Origin: Persicaria tinctoria
Lineage: Eukaryota; Streptophyta; Magnoliopsida; Caryophyllales; Polygonaceae
Direction: 5' to 3'
Assembly: GCA_037127255.1 (NCBI GenBank)
Contig: JBANSL010000013.1
Span: forward strand, 67,972,188-68,036,187
Length of the DNA stretch: 64,000 bases
The position numbers and the translations under genes were made by a program. Below are positions 45,017 to 55,202 of the stretch, piece after piece. The notes beneath the pieces were generated by a model, which worked only from the letters and a program-made list of their open reading frames with translations, did no database searches and was not told where the DNA came from. Within the stretch, counting starts at the first letter, position 1. Each line of letters opens with the position of its first letter.

Positions 45017-48000
45017 CTATCCGATAGCATCCTTTCGGATGAGGTCGAGAAGACCTGGATCATTCTGTAAGTTAGGGATGGGGGCAATATGGGCAAGGTG
45101 TGCAACCTTATCTGCCACGCAATTGCCGTTACGAAGAACGTGTGAAGACGTAACTTCGTAAAACCCTGTGAGTAGTGTGGTAATGTCTGACATAATAAGA
45201 TCAATAGCCCACGGGCATTTGATCTTTTTTTGTAGGTGGTTGATGATGGTCAGAGAATCCCCTTCAATAATGATTTCTGGGATTTATAATTCGAGAGCCT
45301 TCAGAATCCCAAGTCTTAGTGCTAAGGCTTCAGCAACTAAAGGGGATTGTTGCCCTACTAGTTTGTTTCCCATTGCAATAGGATCTCCTGTGCTGTCTCG
45401 AATAATGTACCCAGTTGAGCTCTATTGTTGGCCAGAAGCCGCGCCATCGAAGTTTAGTTTCAGTTTCCCATCCGGAGGTTTTTTCCATTTCTCCCTCCAT
45501 CTGGTCCTTTTATTCGTGCTACAGCCGTTTGGTTTATAATTCGTGTCTTCACCCACGTCGTCTTCAGCGAATCTTCTGGCTTTATTCCATTCTCTGATAT
45601 TTGTCTCTACAAGTTTTTCAAATCCTTTTAAACTTGGCACCGGTTTTTGCTGGAAGATTAGTTTGTTACGAATATTCCAGGCGGTCCACCACTGGAAAAC
45701 CATTTTTTGTTTTTGATGTGGATCAAGTATACCGTCTAGTTTAACCAATAATGTTTCTGCGTTTCTTGATAGCAGGATACTATTTTCTATAGCTGATTTC
45801 ACTTTTGACGATAGGTTGTGGCAGCATAGTGAGAATTTACATTCAAATAATATATGGGTAGCATCTTCTTCATGATGATTGCACACAGCACAGTATGGTG
45901 GAATAGCGATTCCTCTTTTGGCCAATCGGGCTGCAGTTGGTAGTCCATTCTGACAAATTTTCCACATGAAATTCTTAATTTGGGGGGGGGGGGGGGGACA
46001 TTTAATTTCCATATCCATGCATTATTATCGTTATTAAGCTCTGTCGATCTTGTGATGAGCTTGTATGCACTAGACGTTGTAAACCATCCTTTTCTGTCAG
46101 GCCACCAGTACATTCTCTCCTGTATTTGATTCATTGGGAGAGGCACCTCTGAAATTTGTTGCGCAACATTATTAGGAACAACCGTCCTAAGTTTTTCCAA
46201 ATACCATTTTCCATTTTGAATGTACTGATCAATGGTTTCCGCCTTGTTGATTTTAGTTGGATCGAGATAGTTATTCAGAATATTCTTGACCGGGGCCCAT
46301 TTGTCCTGCCAGAACTTGATAGTTTTCCCATCCCCCACTGACCAAGCTAGTCCTTCTTTGAATGGTTTAATAAGTTTTCTCAGTTGCGTCCATTGCCAAG
46401 AAGCATTTCCTCTTTTTTCGAAACTTAGGATTGGTGTTGATTTTAAATATTTGTGATTAATGATTTGCACCCAACAATTATCTGGTTCAGCAATTATTTT
46501 CCAGATAAGTTTCATTTGTAAAGCCTCATTCATTTCCTTTGTTTTCCTTAGTCCCATTCCTCCCTTAATATTTGGTCTGCAGACTTTATCCCATCCTATT
46601 AATGGTTTATATTGAAGATCTTTGTTCCAGAAGAAGGTCCGATTGATTTTATCAAGTTTGGAGTGAATTGTCACTGGTAACATGAAGCTTTGCATTGCAA
46701 AAAGTGGTTTTGAGGCAAGGTTAGAGTTTATTAGCACCGACCTTCCGTGTTGAGATAGTGAGTCAGCTTTCCATTTTGATAATTGACTAGTAGTTTTGCT
46801 GATGATTTCTTCGAAAGTGTCTTTATTTACTCTTCCCTCAACGATTGGACAGCCCAGGTATTTGTCTAGTTTAGTGTGCTTTGATATTCCCAAGCATCCT
46901 TCAATAGTTGTTATTCGCGATGTTGGTATCCCCGGCGAGCCTTGGAAGGCGGATTTGTTATAGTTGACTTTCTGTCCTGAGATTTGACAGTAATCCTCGA
47001 CTATTTTCCTCACCTTTTCACCAGCTGTCATATTTCCTTTCGTGAATATAATAATGTCATCAGCAAAGGCCAGAAATGGGATTTTAGGTCCCGACGAACC
47101 AAACCTAAAGCCAATTCCCGATTGATTTGAGATGGATTCGAGTGTTAGTTTTTTAGCGAGCACCTCGGCTCCTAAGATGAAGAGGAAAGGGGACAAAAGG
47201 TCTCCTTGTCTTAATCCCCTAGCAGGTCTAAACACCTCCGTAGGGCCATTATTTACCAATACTGAGAAGGAGACGGTTGTTACACATTCCATGATCAGGT
47301 GAATAGCATAGTCGCTGAAGCCGAATTTTCTTAGTACCGCCTCTGTGAAAGTCCAATTCACTCTGTCATACGCTTTCTCCATATCTAGTTTAACAACTAA
47401 CCAACCTTCCGATCCTTTTCTCGTTTTGAAAGAGTGAAATATCTCGTGGGCTATCAATATATTGTCTTGAATTGCTCTATCAGAAACAAATGCTCCTTGA
47501 AATGGATGGATTAGTTTACCAATGATCCCTTTAAGTCTCTCTGTTAATATTCTTGATATTACTTTGTAGATTGTTGAGCACAGGCTTATTGGTCTATAGT
47601 CTGCTGTCTTGGACGGGTTATCGCATTTTGGCAGTAGGGTAATGAAAGTGTGGTTGATTTGTCGAAGCATTATGCCAGAATGGAAAAAAGCTTTGACCAC
47701 TGTGATGACATCATTACCCACAATGTCCCAATAAGTCTTATAGAACTCTGTCGTCATTCCGTCCGGTCCCGGAGATTTATTGAGACCGAGAGACCATACC
47801 GCATTCTTTATTTCGCAATTAGTTGGTTGTTGGCTTAGAATCCTATTATCTTCATCTGTTATGTCGTGCGGGATTAGTTCTAAATATTCATTGAGTAGTT
47901 CTATATTGATTTGCTCCCTGCAGAACCTTTTCTCGAAATCGCTTTTAATTTCCCCACAGATGTTTTCTTCCCCCATAATTAGGGTACCGGAGCTAGTTGT

Positions 48001-49140
48001 AATATTACGAATTATTTTCCGGTTTCGTCTCCCAGATGCTACTTTATGGAAATAGGCAGTGTTTAAATCAGATAATTTGAGGTGTTTGGATTTTTCTCTC
48101 TGGCCCCAGTATTCTTTTTGGAATTTCAGCAGCTGTTCTTTTTTCCTGAGTAGTTGTTTCTCTATCAGACAGTCCTTGCTTGTTCTGATTATACCCCTTG
48201 ATTGAATATTAAGCAGTTCCTTTTCCACATTCTGTATTTGGCGGAAGACATTTCCAAATGAGTTCTTGTTCCATTCTTTGATTTTAGCTTTCATGAGCTT
48301 TGTTTTATACATTAATCTGTACATTGCAGAGCCCGTGCATCTAATTCTCCATGCCTGTTTGACGACATTTCCAAAGTCCTTTCTCTGTAACCACATGTTT
48401 TCACACTTGAAAGGGGGGGGGGGGGGTGTAGAATCTTTACCTGAATTTATGCAGATGGAGATGGGACAATGGTCCGACCCAGTAAAAGCTCCATTGAATG
48501 TAGCTAGGTCCGGGAAGCTCTCAAGAAACTCATGTTGAACCAATGCGCGGTCTAGTCTTTCTCCTTCGTTTTTTTTCCTCCATGTAAACTGATTCCCCGA
48601 TGTTGGTATTTCTAATAGAGAGCATTGATTTTTGAATTGATTTAGTCTGTCGTATCTGGATAGGTTAGGCATCGCGCCACCAAGTTTTTCATTGCTGTTG
48701 CTGATTTCATTTAGATCGCCGATTATTAAGCATGGAAGTGGTTCACTTGTGATTAGATCTGAAAACAAGTTCCAAAATCTGTCCTTGTCCTTCTCATGGG
48801 GAGGGGCATAGACGAAATAGATAATCCCAGTAAAGTTCTTATCTAAGCATGAGTATTTAACTCGGATTACTCTCGGTAGTGCTACCTCAACCTCAATTGT
48901 TTGATTGTGCAGAAAATTGTCATTCCATAGAAGGCCTATTCCTCCCGTTTTATCATTTTCTACAGACCAGATAGCCTTAGTATATCCACTTGATTTCCAG
49001 AGTTTCTCCCGAGGGACTTGATTTGTTCTCAGTTCAGCAATTGCCATAACCGATATATGTTCATTGATTCGCATTGCTTTAAGGTCTGTCCATAGATTTG
49101 GTTGTCCTATACCTCTAATGTTCCAGAAACATGCTTTCAT
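45017..49140 (-). pseudogene. LINE-2 ORF2: endonuclease, reverse transcriptase, zinc region, RNase H
   Basis: Starts MKACFWNIRGIGQPNLW at 49140, overlapping the ORF1 stop. Endonuclease motifs: AELRTN, YAPPHEKDKDRFWN, IGDLNEI, FTWRKK, ERLDRALV, GSDHCPIS. Reverse transcriptase: KSPGPDGMTTEFYK, DYRPISLCSTIYKVISR, PFQGAFVSDR, KLDMEKAYDRVNW, GLRQGDLLSPFLF and catalytic FADDIIIF (about 47050). The frame is open to the 16-G run at 45982-45997. There it shifts, inside the conserved PPxxKNFMWK segment, to a frame with the zinc motif CAVCNHHEEDATHILFEC (about 45830-45890). RNase H begins LKLNFDGAASG near 45440, is hit by TAG at 45422-45424 and a TAA near 45285, and ends about 45017. Confidence 0.94.
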
Positions 49141-51845
49141 TATTTTATTTTCCAAATCATCTGAAGCCGAAGATACATAGCTTCAGACAGAGACAGGTTG
49201 TACTCAAATTTGGTGGTTTTTGGGATGTAATTATCCATGTGTGCGATCCTTCTTTGCTTATTGTTTCCTTCTAAGTGTTCTGTAGTCGAACGAACTGTTT
49301 GTGTAGTGGTTAATCTTGAGTTATGCCTTGTGTGTTTTGCATAGTTTTGCTCAATTAGGATTCTCTTACACTCACATGTATGTACGAGGGTAGTCGGTTG
49401 AATATGATAAATATAGGCAAGAAGATGGACTAGTCCTTGCCTATAATGATCCATATATTTAGCCTGTTTATGACTTTTAAAGCTCCCCATTTTAGATGGC
49501 TTGTCATCTCCTAACAAAATACTCTTTACAATTCCTGAACCTAAATGATGCCTATATGTCCTCATCTTAATTCCACAAGAGCAGATTATGTTTTCATCCA
49601 GTACTAGTGTGACTTTAAAATTAGTACATAAAGTATGTAAGCACTCACCACACGTGATTTGTTCCATAGGATTGAATTTTTCCTTATGAATTTCGTCTTT
49701 AATTCTTAATGAGCTTTTATGCCAAGTGATTTGTTTTCTTGGAAGGGATTTAGTTATGTGAAATTTCTCATTAATCCAAAGTGGGAATCTAACCCTAAGA
49801 AACCACCAAAATTGATATTGGGGTGGACATTGAACAGGGATATACCCATATGTGTGACATTCAGTTTGAAGGGGGTTAATCCTAGGAATCTTATCCTTGA
49901 CTTGTGGTGAAATACAGTTTATAATGGTAAAGCTACTAGCATTGAACACACCACAACTAATGGCTGAGTTAGCACTACAGCTACCACTACTTGGCCATGA
50001 TTTCCATTCCTTAAGAGAGTTTGGGCATAGAACAACAGATGGGCAATGAGAACAAGTTACTACACAAACCTGTTTGACAGTAGATATGCAGACATTCAAC
50101 ATCTCGACCCTCGACGGTAATGGGTGAAAAGGGAGCTGAACGGCACTTTCATGACATGTGAGTGGCAAGTAATGCTCAATCAGTTTATCAAGCAAAGTCA
50201 TATATTCAAGGAAGGGAGAACGGAATCCCTGGATAATTAAGAGATGAATTAAGCACCAGTCTGCAGGTTTTATTAGACAGAAAATACATGTAGGAGAATA
50301 GACATCATCTTTACCACTTACCCAGATCATTTGCCATACATGGGTAGCCAATATATTACATGAAACAGTTACCCACCATTGATTACAATAATTTAAGGGA
50401 CAGTCCATGCCCAAGCAAGACCAAATTATAGAGAGTTTGACCCTGAACCAACCGAGTAAACCCGCATAGACAGTAGCTGCACTTACAAGTATAATCATAA
50501 GAAACCCACAAACAGAAGCCATACCCAAAAGGAAGGTAATATACATTAGTGGTGGTTTTATCTTGCCTGATTTGAGTTCACCTGATTTGAGTTCGCCTGA
50601 TCGACTAGCTGCCTCTGTCCAGGAACATTTTCTCACTTCCAAGTCATACCAAACTGTTTTACTTAGTTGTTTGTGTTCGACTGAAATTAGTGGGTACTCA
50701 AAAAACGGATCATTTAGCTTATTGTAATGAGTTGTATTGGTGGTGTAGTCATGACGAATTGAACTCCCATATATATTACTCCAATAGACAAGAAGGCTAT
50801 AAAAGACTAGCCAAGCGCTAATCCACCTAGATATATGATCACAAGGCTGTGAGTTCAACCAACCAAATCTAGTGAAAGTTACACATGCTTTAGGCCTATA
50901 GAGAATTGAGATAACTAAGGTCCACCATTTAGGTTCATTAGAGAAAGATACTTGGTTATAGATATTAGAATTACTCATGGAAGAGGGACTTTCAAGGTAT
51001 ACATGCTTATAGTATTTTCTAAATGGATGAGCCTTAATTTCACAAAAATTATTCTTACTTAATGACATCATCATAAGCTTGACTTTGAGAACTAGCGAAC
51101 GGAATAACAGTAATTGGGTACCCTGCAAACTGTAATTAGGCTGATCATACAAGTTTATAGGTGTAGCTGCGCACCAAAGGCTAATCCTTTTATAATAGAG
51201 AGATCTCAAAGAAGACAAAAAAGCTTTATGCAAATGAATATATATATGACAGTAGGTGATTAAGAGCTGGGAAGGAGTGTCAAAATATGATAAATCCCAC
51301 ATAGTTTTGTGCCAACCGTGGTTTAAAGTGGTACTTAAACAAGGAAGGAGACATTTAAAAGGAAGTAAGGTCCGGGAGTTTAATCTAAAATTATTCAATA
51401 TAATGGTTTGCCTTAGAGGTAAGTCCTTGAATTTATGACAGTAACATAAGCAACATGAACTTCTTGCCCAACAATCAGGAGCTATGAAATAATAAGAATG
51501 CACCATTAAAATGTTTAACATTTCTAGCCATTGTGAATCGATATAATTTAGACGACATTGAATACACACCCAAAGATTGATGAAAGAAAACAGAATACCC
51601 CATCCAGCAATAACGTACCTGAAACGTTTTTTGGCCTTAGATTGTTTCTTTGATTTCTTTTCTTCCTCGGCACCCGAAGGCGCCTCGGTGAGATTAATTC
51701 TCTCAGGCAGTGTGGATCCCTTTTGGGCCGCCGAGATGTTCTCCAGGACACTCTCTTGCACAGCAATGAACTTCTCCCTCTGAATTTTTCTCCTCTTGAA
51801 TTTATTTTCTGTCTTCGCCTTTCGGCTCTCCTCCTGGGCATCCAT
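49140..51845 (-). CDS. LINE-2 ORF1: 901-residue Cys/Trp-rich protein with membrane-like segments
   Basis: An unbroken frame from ATG at 51845 to TAA at 49140-49142. Residues 1-75 are charged and Lys-rich (KFKRRKIQREKF, KKSKKQSKAKK), possibly coiled-coil and nucleic-acid or nucleolar targeting. Residues 75-97, 341-357 and 432-466 are long hydrophobic runs that look like membrane segments (PPLMYITFLLGMASVCGFLM). Cys pairs cluster at 594-607 (CVVTCSHCPSVVLC), 732-740 (CGECLHTLC), 755-757 and 824-826, which might bind metal. A short repeat SGELKSGELKSGK lies at 416-428. I find neither the RRM-like domain nor the CCHC knuckle normal in plant LINE ORF1 proteins, and the length is about twice usual. 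Function unknown. Confidence 0.7.
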   Translation of the reverse strand: MDAQEESRKAKTENKFKRRKIQREKFIAVQESVLENISAAQKGSTLPERINLTEAPSGAEEEKKSKKQSKAKKRFRYVIAGWGILFSFINLWVCIQCRLNYIDSQWLEMLNILMVHSYYFIAPDCWARSSCCLCYCHKFKDLPLRQTIILNNFRLNSRTLLPFKCLLPCLSTTLNHGWHKTMWDLSYFDTPSQLLITYCHIYIHLHKAFLSSLRSLYYKRISLWCAATPINLYDQPNYSLQGTQLLLFRSLVLKVKLMMMSLSKNNFCEIKAHPFRKYYKHVYLESPSSMSNSNIYNQVSFSNEPKWWTLVISILYRPKACVTFTRFGWLNSQPCDHISRWISAWLVFYSLLVYWSNIYGSSIRHDYTTNTTHYNKLNDPFFEYPLISVEHKQLSKTVWYDLEVRKCSWTEAASRSGELKSGELKSGKIKPPLMYITFLLGMASVCGFLMIILVSAATVYAGLLGWFRVKLSIIWSCLGMDCPLNYCNQWWVTVSCNILATHVWQMIWVSGKDDVYSPTCIFCLIKPADWCLIHLLIIQGFRSPFLEYMTLLDKLIEHYLPLTCHESAVQLPFHPLPSRVEMLNVCISTVKQVCVVTCSHCPSVVLCPNSLKEWKSWPSSGSCSANSAISCGVFNASSFTIINCISPQVKDKIPRINPLQTECHTYGYIPVQCPPQYQFWWFLRVRFPLWINEKFHITKSLPRKQITWHKSSLRIKDEIHKEKFNPMEQITCGECLHTLCTNFKVTLVLDENIICSCGIKMRTYRHHLGSGIVKSILLGDDKPSKMGSFKSHKQAKYMDHYRQGLVHLLAYIYHIQPTTLVHTCECKRILIEQNYAKHTRHNSRLTTTQTVRSTTEHLEGNNKQRRIAHMDNYIPKTTKFEYNLSLSEAMYLRLQMIWKIK

Positions 51846-51872
51846 GGATACCTTTGTTGCTTTTGCGAGTTT

Positions 51873-51886
51873 CAAATCTCCAACAT
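51873..51886. repeat. Target-site duplication, 5' side of LINE-2
   Basis: Exact copy of 44967-44980. Confidence 0.93.
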
Positions 51887-52210
51887 TATTTACTACTATA
51901 CTAGTTGATTATTATGTACTTTTCACTTGAAAATGTAATTGCCATACTTGAAAGTTGAAATCACTGTTAAGTACTGTAATACCATAGGAAATACTATATA
52001 ATAATACTGATTTGCCTTTTTCTTCCTTTGTGAATCCAGTAATGTAAGTACACGAGGCAGCTAAGGTTTTTTAGTATATTGTAAACAAAACTGAATTATC
52101 ATATATCTCTTACTGCAAATAGGCCAATACAAAACAAATATGTACATTCACCATCTAAGTTATTAAAGAAAATGAAAAAAAGATCAATTTTTTTAATGAA
52201 AAGCTAGAGA
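51887..52210. other. Non-coding spacer
   Basis: AT-rich, between LINE-2 and the stop codon of the kinase pseudogene, probably including its 3' untranslated region. Confidence 0.5.
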
Positions 52211-52419
52211 CTAATTACATCGTAGTTGAGGATGGTAGAGCAGCATCTCTTCCCAAATAAGCTCCCTCAGCAACCTCTCTTCCACCACCTCCGGATACTC
52301 ATCCACCCCCAACTTCACTCTCTTCACCGCCATCTCCCAATTCTCTATAGCTGCTGCATCGTAAATCTCCGAAAAGTAGGGGTGTTTGAGCGCTTCCAAG
52401 GCCGAAATCCTCTTCTCCG

Positions 52420-52424
52420 GATTC
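52420..52424. repeat. Target duplication of copia-E
   Basis: GATTC, repeated exactly at 55388-55392. Together with TG..CA LTR ends it fixes the insertion point inside the kinase codons for ..LVLN/PEKR.. Confidence 0.95.
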
Positions 52425-52595
52425 TGATGTGATATCATAAGTTGTGTGATGTCATCATTGTGTAATAACCTTCTAGAAGGCTTAGCTTACTACCCAAGTC
52501 ACTTTACTTTCATATAAATAGACCCCGTATGTAATAAATGAGACAAGTTCTTTGGCTGAATTCAATACAGCCCCTCTCATCAAATTCTCTCATCA

Positions 52596-52607
52596 TGGTA
52601 TCAGAGC
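52596..52607 (+). promoter_or_regulatory. copia-E primer binding site
   Basis: TGGTATCAGAGC directly after the 5' LTR. Confidence 0.93.
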
Positions 52608-52727
52608 TGCGTTCGATCGCGCTCAATCTCCTCTGATCCGTGATCTGATGCTCGTGCTTGAGCTCTGAGGTGGCAGCTTGCTTTCTTCGTCAAATCTGTG
52701 TTGCTCAGCATCTACTTCAGCTTCACC

Positions 52728-53693
52728 ATGGCGTCTAGTTCTCCATCACACTCGCCAGGATCTGTCCATACTGAGCGCCATCGAGGAACTCAGATTACAA
52801 TGACAGATTTGCAGAATCCCTTGTTTATTCATCCATCTGATAACTCTGGTATGAATCTATGCTCCATTCAACTTGTTGGTGAAAACTATCGTCGATGGAG
52901 TAGATCTTTCACTAAGGCCTTATCTGTCAAAAACAAATTGTGGCTAATTGATGGATCCCTAGCTAGATCTGCAGACAATGCACTTCAATGGGATCGATGT
53001 AATGACATGGTGTGCTCTTGGTTGCTGAATACTGTGTCTAAAGACATTTACAACACAATTGATGAATATGACACTGCTAGGGAGATGTGGCTAGATCTAG
53101 AGGAGAGTTATGGTCAGAGGAATGGTCCTCTTGTGTTTGAGATTACTCGAGCTATCCATGAGTGTCACCAGGAGGAATCAGATCTGACAGAGTATTTTAC
53201 CAAGCTCAAGGGGCTTTGGCGTAGGCAATCTGTATTTCTTCCTGCAATCAAGTGCAAGTGTGGGAAGTGTGAGTGTGATTTGCAGAAGCAAGCCTCAGAT
53301 GCAGATCTAGAGAACAAGCTCATGAAGTTTCTTATGGGACTTCTTGAGAGATACGATGGAGCTCGTCGCCAGATCCTCATGACAACTCCTCTTCCAACTC
53401 CTAGTACAGCGCATTTAGTGCTACTTCAAAGTGATCAGGGGCGTAAACCTTCAGACAAGAAGGTTAGCAAGCCAGATGCTACTATAGCCTTTATGTCTAA
53501 GCAAGAGGATGCTAGATCTACAAGAGGTGTTCTTGCTCCAAAGCAGGAGGAAGAAAAGCCACGTCGAGCAAATTGCAGTCATTGTTCTAGCAATCACAAG
53601 ATAGAGACATGTTGGGAGTTGATAGGTTACCCCAGCTGGCACTCTAAGAGCAAGTTTAAGCCACAAATTGCTCAATCTAAGGGTGCAGAGTAA
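52728..53693 (+). CDS. copia-E gag
   Basis: An intact 321-codon frame (ATG at 52728), starting MASSSPSHSPGSVHTERH. It contains the UBN2-type gag domain (LVGENYRRWSRSFTKALSVK, VCSWLLNTVSKDIYNT, EMWLDLEESYGQRNGP, YFTKLKGLWRR), a Cys-rich insert CKCGKCECD, and a CX2C..H..C knuckle CSHCSSNHKIETCWELIGYP near the end. Gag is still open although pol is destroyed, so the element could have moved with enzymes supplied by a relative. Confidence 0.9.
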   Translation: MASSSPSHSPGSVHTERHRGTQITMTDLQNPLFIHPSDNSGMNLCSIQLVGENYRRWSRSFTKALSVKNKLWLIDGSLARSADNALQWDRCNDMVCSWLLNTVSKDIYNTIDEYDTAREMWLDLEESYGQRNGPLVFEITRAIHECHQEESDLTEYFTKLKGLWRRQSVFLPAIKCKCGKCECDLQKQASDADLENKLMKFLMGLLERYDGARRQILMTTPLPTPSTAHLVLLQSDQGRKPSDKKVSKPDATIAFMSKQEDARSTRGVLAPKQEEEKPRRANCSHCSSNHKIETCWELIGYPSWHSKSKFKPQIAQSKGAE

Positions 53694-53879
53694 CCTAAGA
53701 AGGCTACTTCTGGTCCAAAGGCTAATGCAGTTAATGCAACTCATGAGTTTCTTCACTCTGGGAACTCTTCAGGCCTGTCTGTAGATAATCAGAAGTTGCT
53801 TGGCTTTATTATATCTCTACTTCGCCAGGCTGACAATTCCTCGCATGAATCTCACCTTGCAGGTAAGTTTTGCTTTAAT

Positions 53880-55202
53880 GTTGCTCACTCTAACAGGTTA
53901 TGGATCATGGATAGCGCAGCAACGGACCACATGACATCTGACTGGTCCATCCTATCAGATCCAATACCAGTCTCATCTTCATCTGTTATCAACTTTGCTG
54001 ATGGCAGTGATTGCCCTATTAAGCATAGTGGATCTGTGCATTTGCCAAATCTTACACTACATAATGTCCTATTTGTTCCTACCTTTCAGTTCAATTTGTT
54101 GTCCCTTCCTAAGCTTGTTGGAGACCACAAATTCCACATTGACATCGATTATGACTCTTGTGTTGTCCAGGACCAAGCAAGGACGAGGACGATTGCATTT
54201 GGTAGATATCTGAAGGGCATGTTTTACATGGATCCAGCAACCAATGGGGAAATTCCAAGTGATCTTGAGCTGGCTCCTCCTCACAGTCTCACCACTATAT
54301 CTTCTTTACCTTTATTTCTTCCCAAACAAAACTCCAAAGTGTCAAACACTACTGCTTTATGGCATTTACGTCTTGGGCATGCTTCCATTGTTAAACCTTT
54401 ATTTCTTCCCAAACAAAACTCCAAAGTGTCAAACTTTGTAACCTTTTATCCTAAACGGATAACCAAAGAACACACAGGGGTCGGATCTGGGGTGAAATTT
54501 TTTTGTGTAGGGAAGGGAAGTAGTGGTGGTGAAGCACAAGCATCCAAATACCCGCAGATGATCATATAGAGGTGCTGATTGAAATAAGATTTGGTGAGGA
54601 GATTGATGATGGAGGAGAGGATTTGGAAGGCGGCAAAACATATCTTGAGGTATCTGAAAAGGGCACCAGGTCAAGGTTTATTGCTTGCTCAAGAATCTGA
54701 TATGCAATTAAGAGCATATTGTGATGCTGATTGGCAATCATGACCAATGTCCAGACGATCTCTCACATGGTTCTGTATCTTCTTGGGAGGTTCCTTGATA
54801 TCTTGGCGCACCAAGAAGCAGACATTTGTTGCTATGTCTACTGCTGAATCAGAGTACATATCCATGGCAGCTACATGCTGTGAAATTACATGGTTGGTAA
54901 GCCTCTTGAAGGATCTTAATGTGAAGCAAGAAAATCCAGTGGAGCTCTACTGTGACAATCAGGCAGCACTGCACATTGCAAGGAATCCTGTATTCCATGA
55001 GAGGACGAAGCACATCGAGGCCGACTGTCACCTTGTGCGTGACAAAGTTATGAGGAGGGAAGTTGAAGCCAAATATGTGCATACAAAAGAGCAACCAGTT
55101 GATCTGTTTACCAAAGTTTTGAGTCAAGAGCAGCACCAGAAGCTGATGTGCAAGCTTGGTGTTGTGAATCAGTTTGTCATCCCCAAGCTTGAGGGGGAGT
55201 GA
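53880..55202 (+). pseudogene. copia-E pol remnants: protease, inverted integrase piece, RNase H
   Basis: Protease reads LWIMDSAATDHMTSDW (DSA in place of the usual DSG). The pre-integrase zinc region starts ALWHLRLGHAS near 54355. A 37-bp direct repeat (54311-54347 and 54397-54433) flanks this piece. Directly after it, about 54434-54590 reads on the minus strand as C-terminal integrase (YDHLRVFGCLCF, PCVFFGYPFRIKGYKV), so it is inverted. From about 54625 the plus strand resumes with AAKHILRYLKRAPGQG, a TGA at 54740-54742, then RNase H ([40 protein letters not shown]). Confidence 0.88.
55191..55199 (+). promoter_or_regulatory. copia-E polypurine tract
   Basis: GAGGGGGAG immediately before the 3' LTR. 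Confidence 0.85.

Larger units (their letters stand above)
44981..51872 (-). mobile_element. Full-length LINE with two ORFs, LINE-2
   Basis: A 6892-bp non-LTR element between exact 14-bp duplications, with its A-tail (T-run 44981-44989) at the low-coordinate end. The 5' end is only about 27 bp before the ORF1 start codon. ORF1 (901 codons) is open throughout. ORF2 is open from endonuclease to the zinc region, then broken by a frameshift at a G-run and two stops in RNase H. It is better preserved than LINE-1. Confidence 0.95.
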
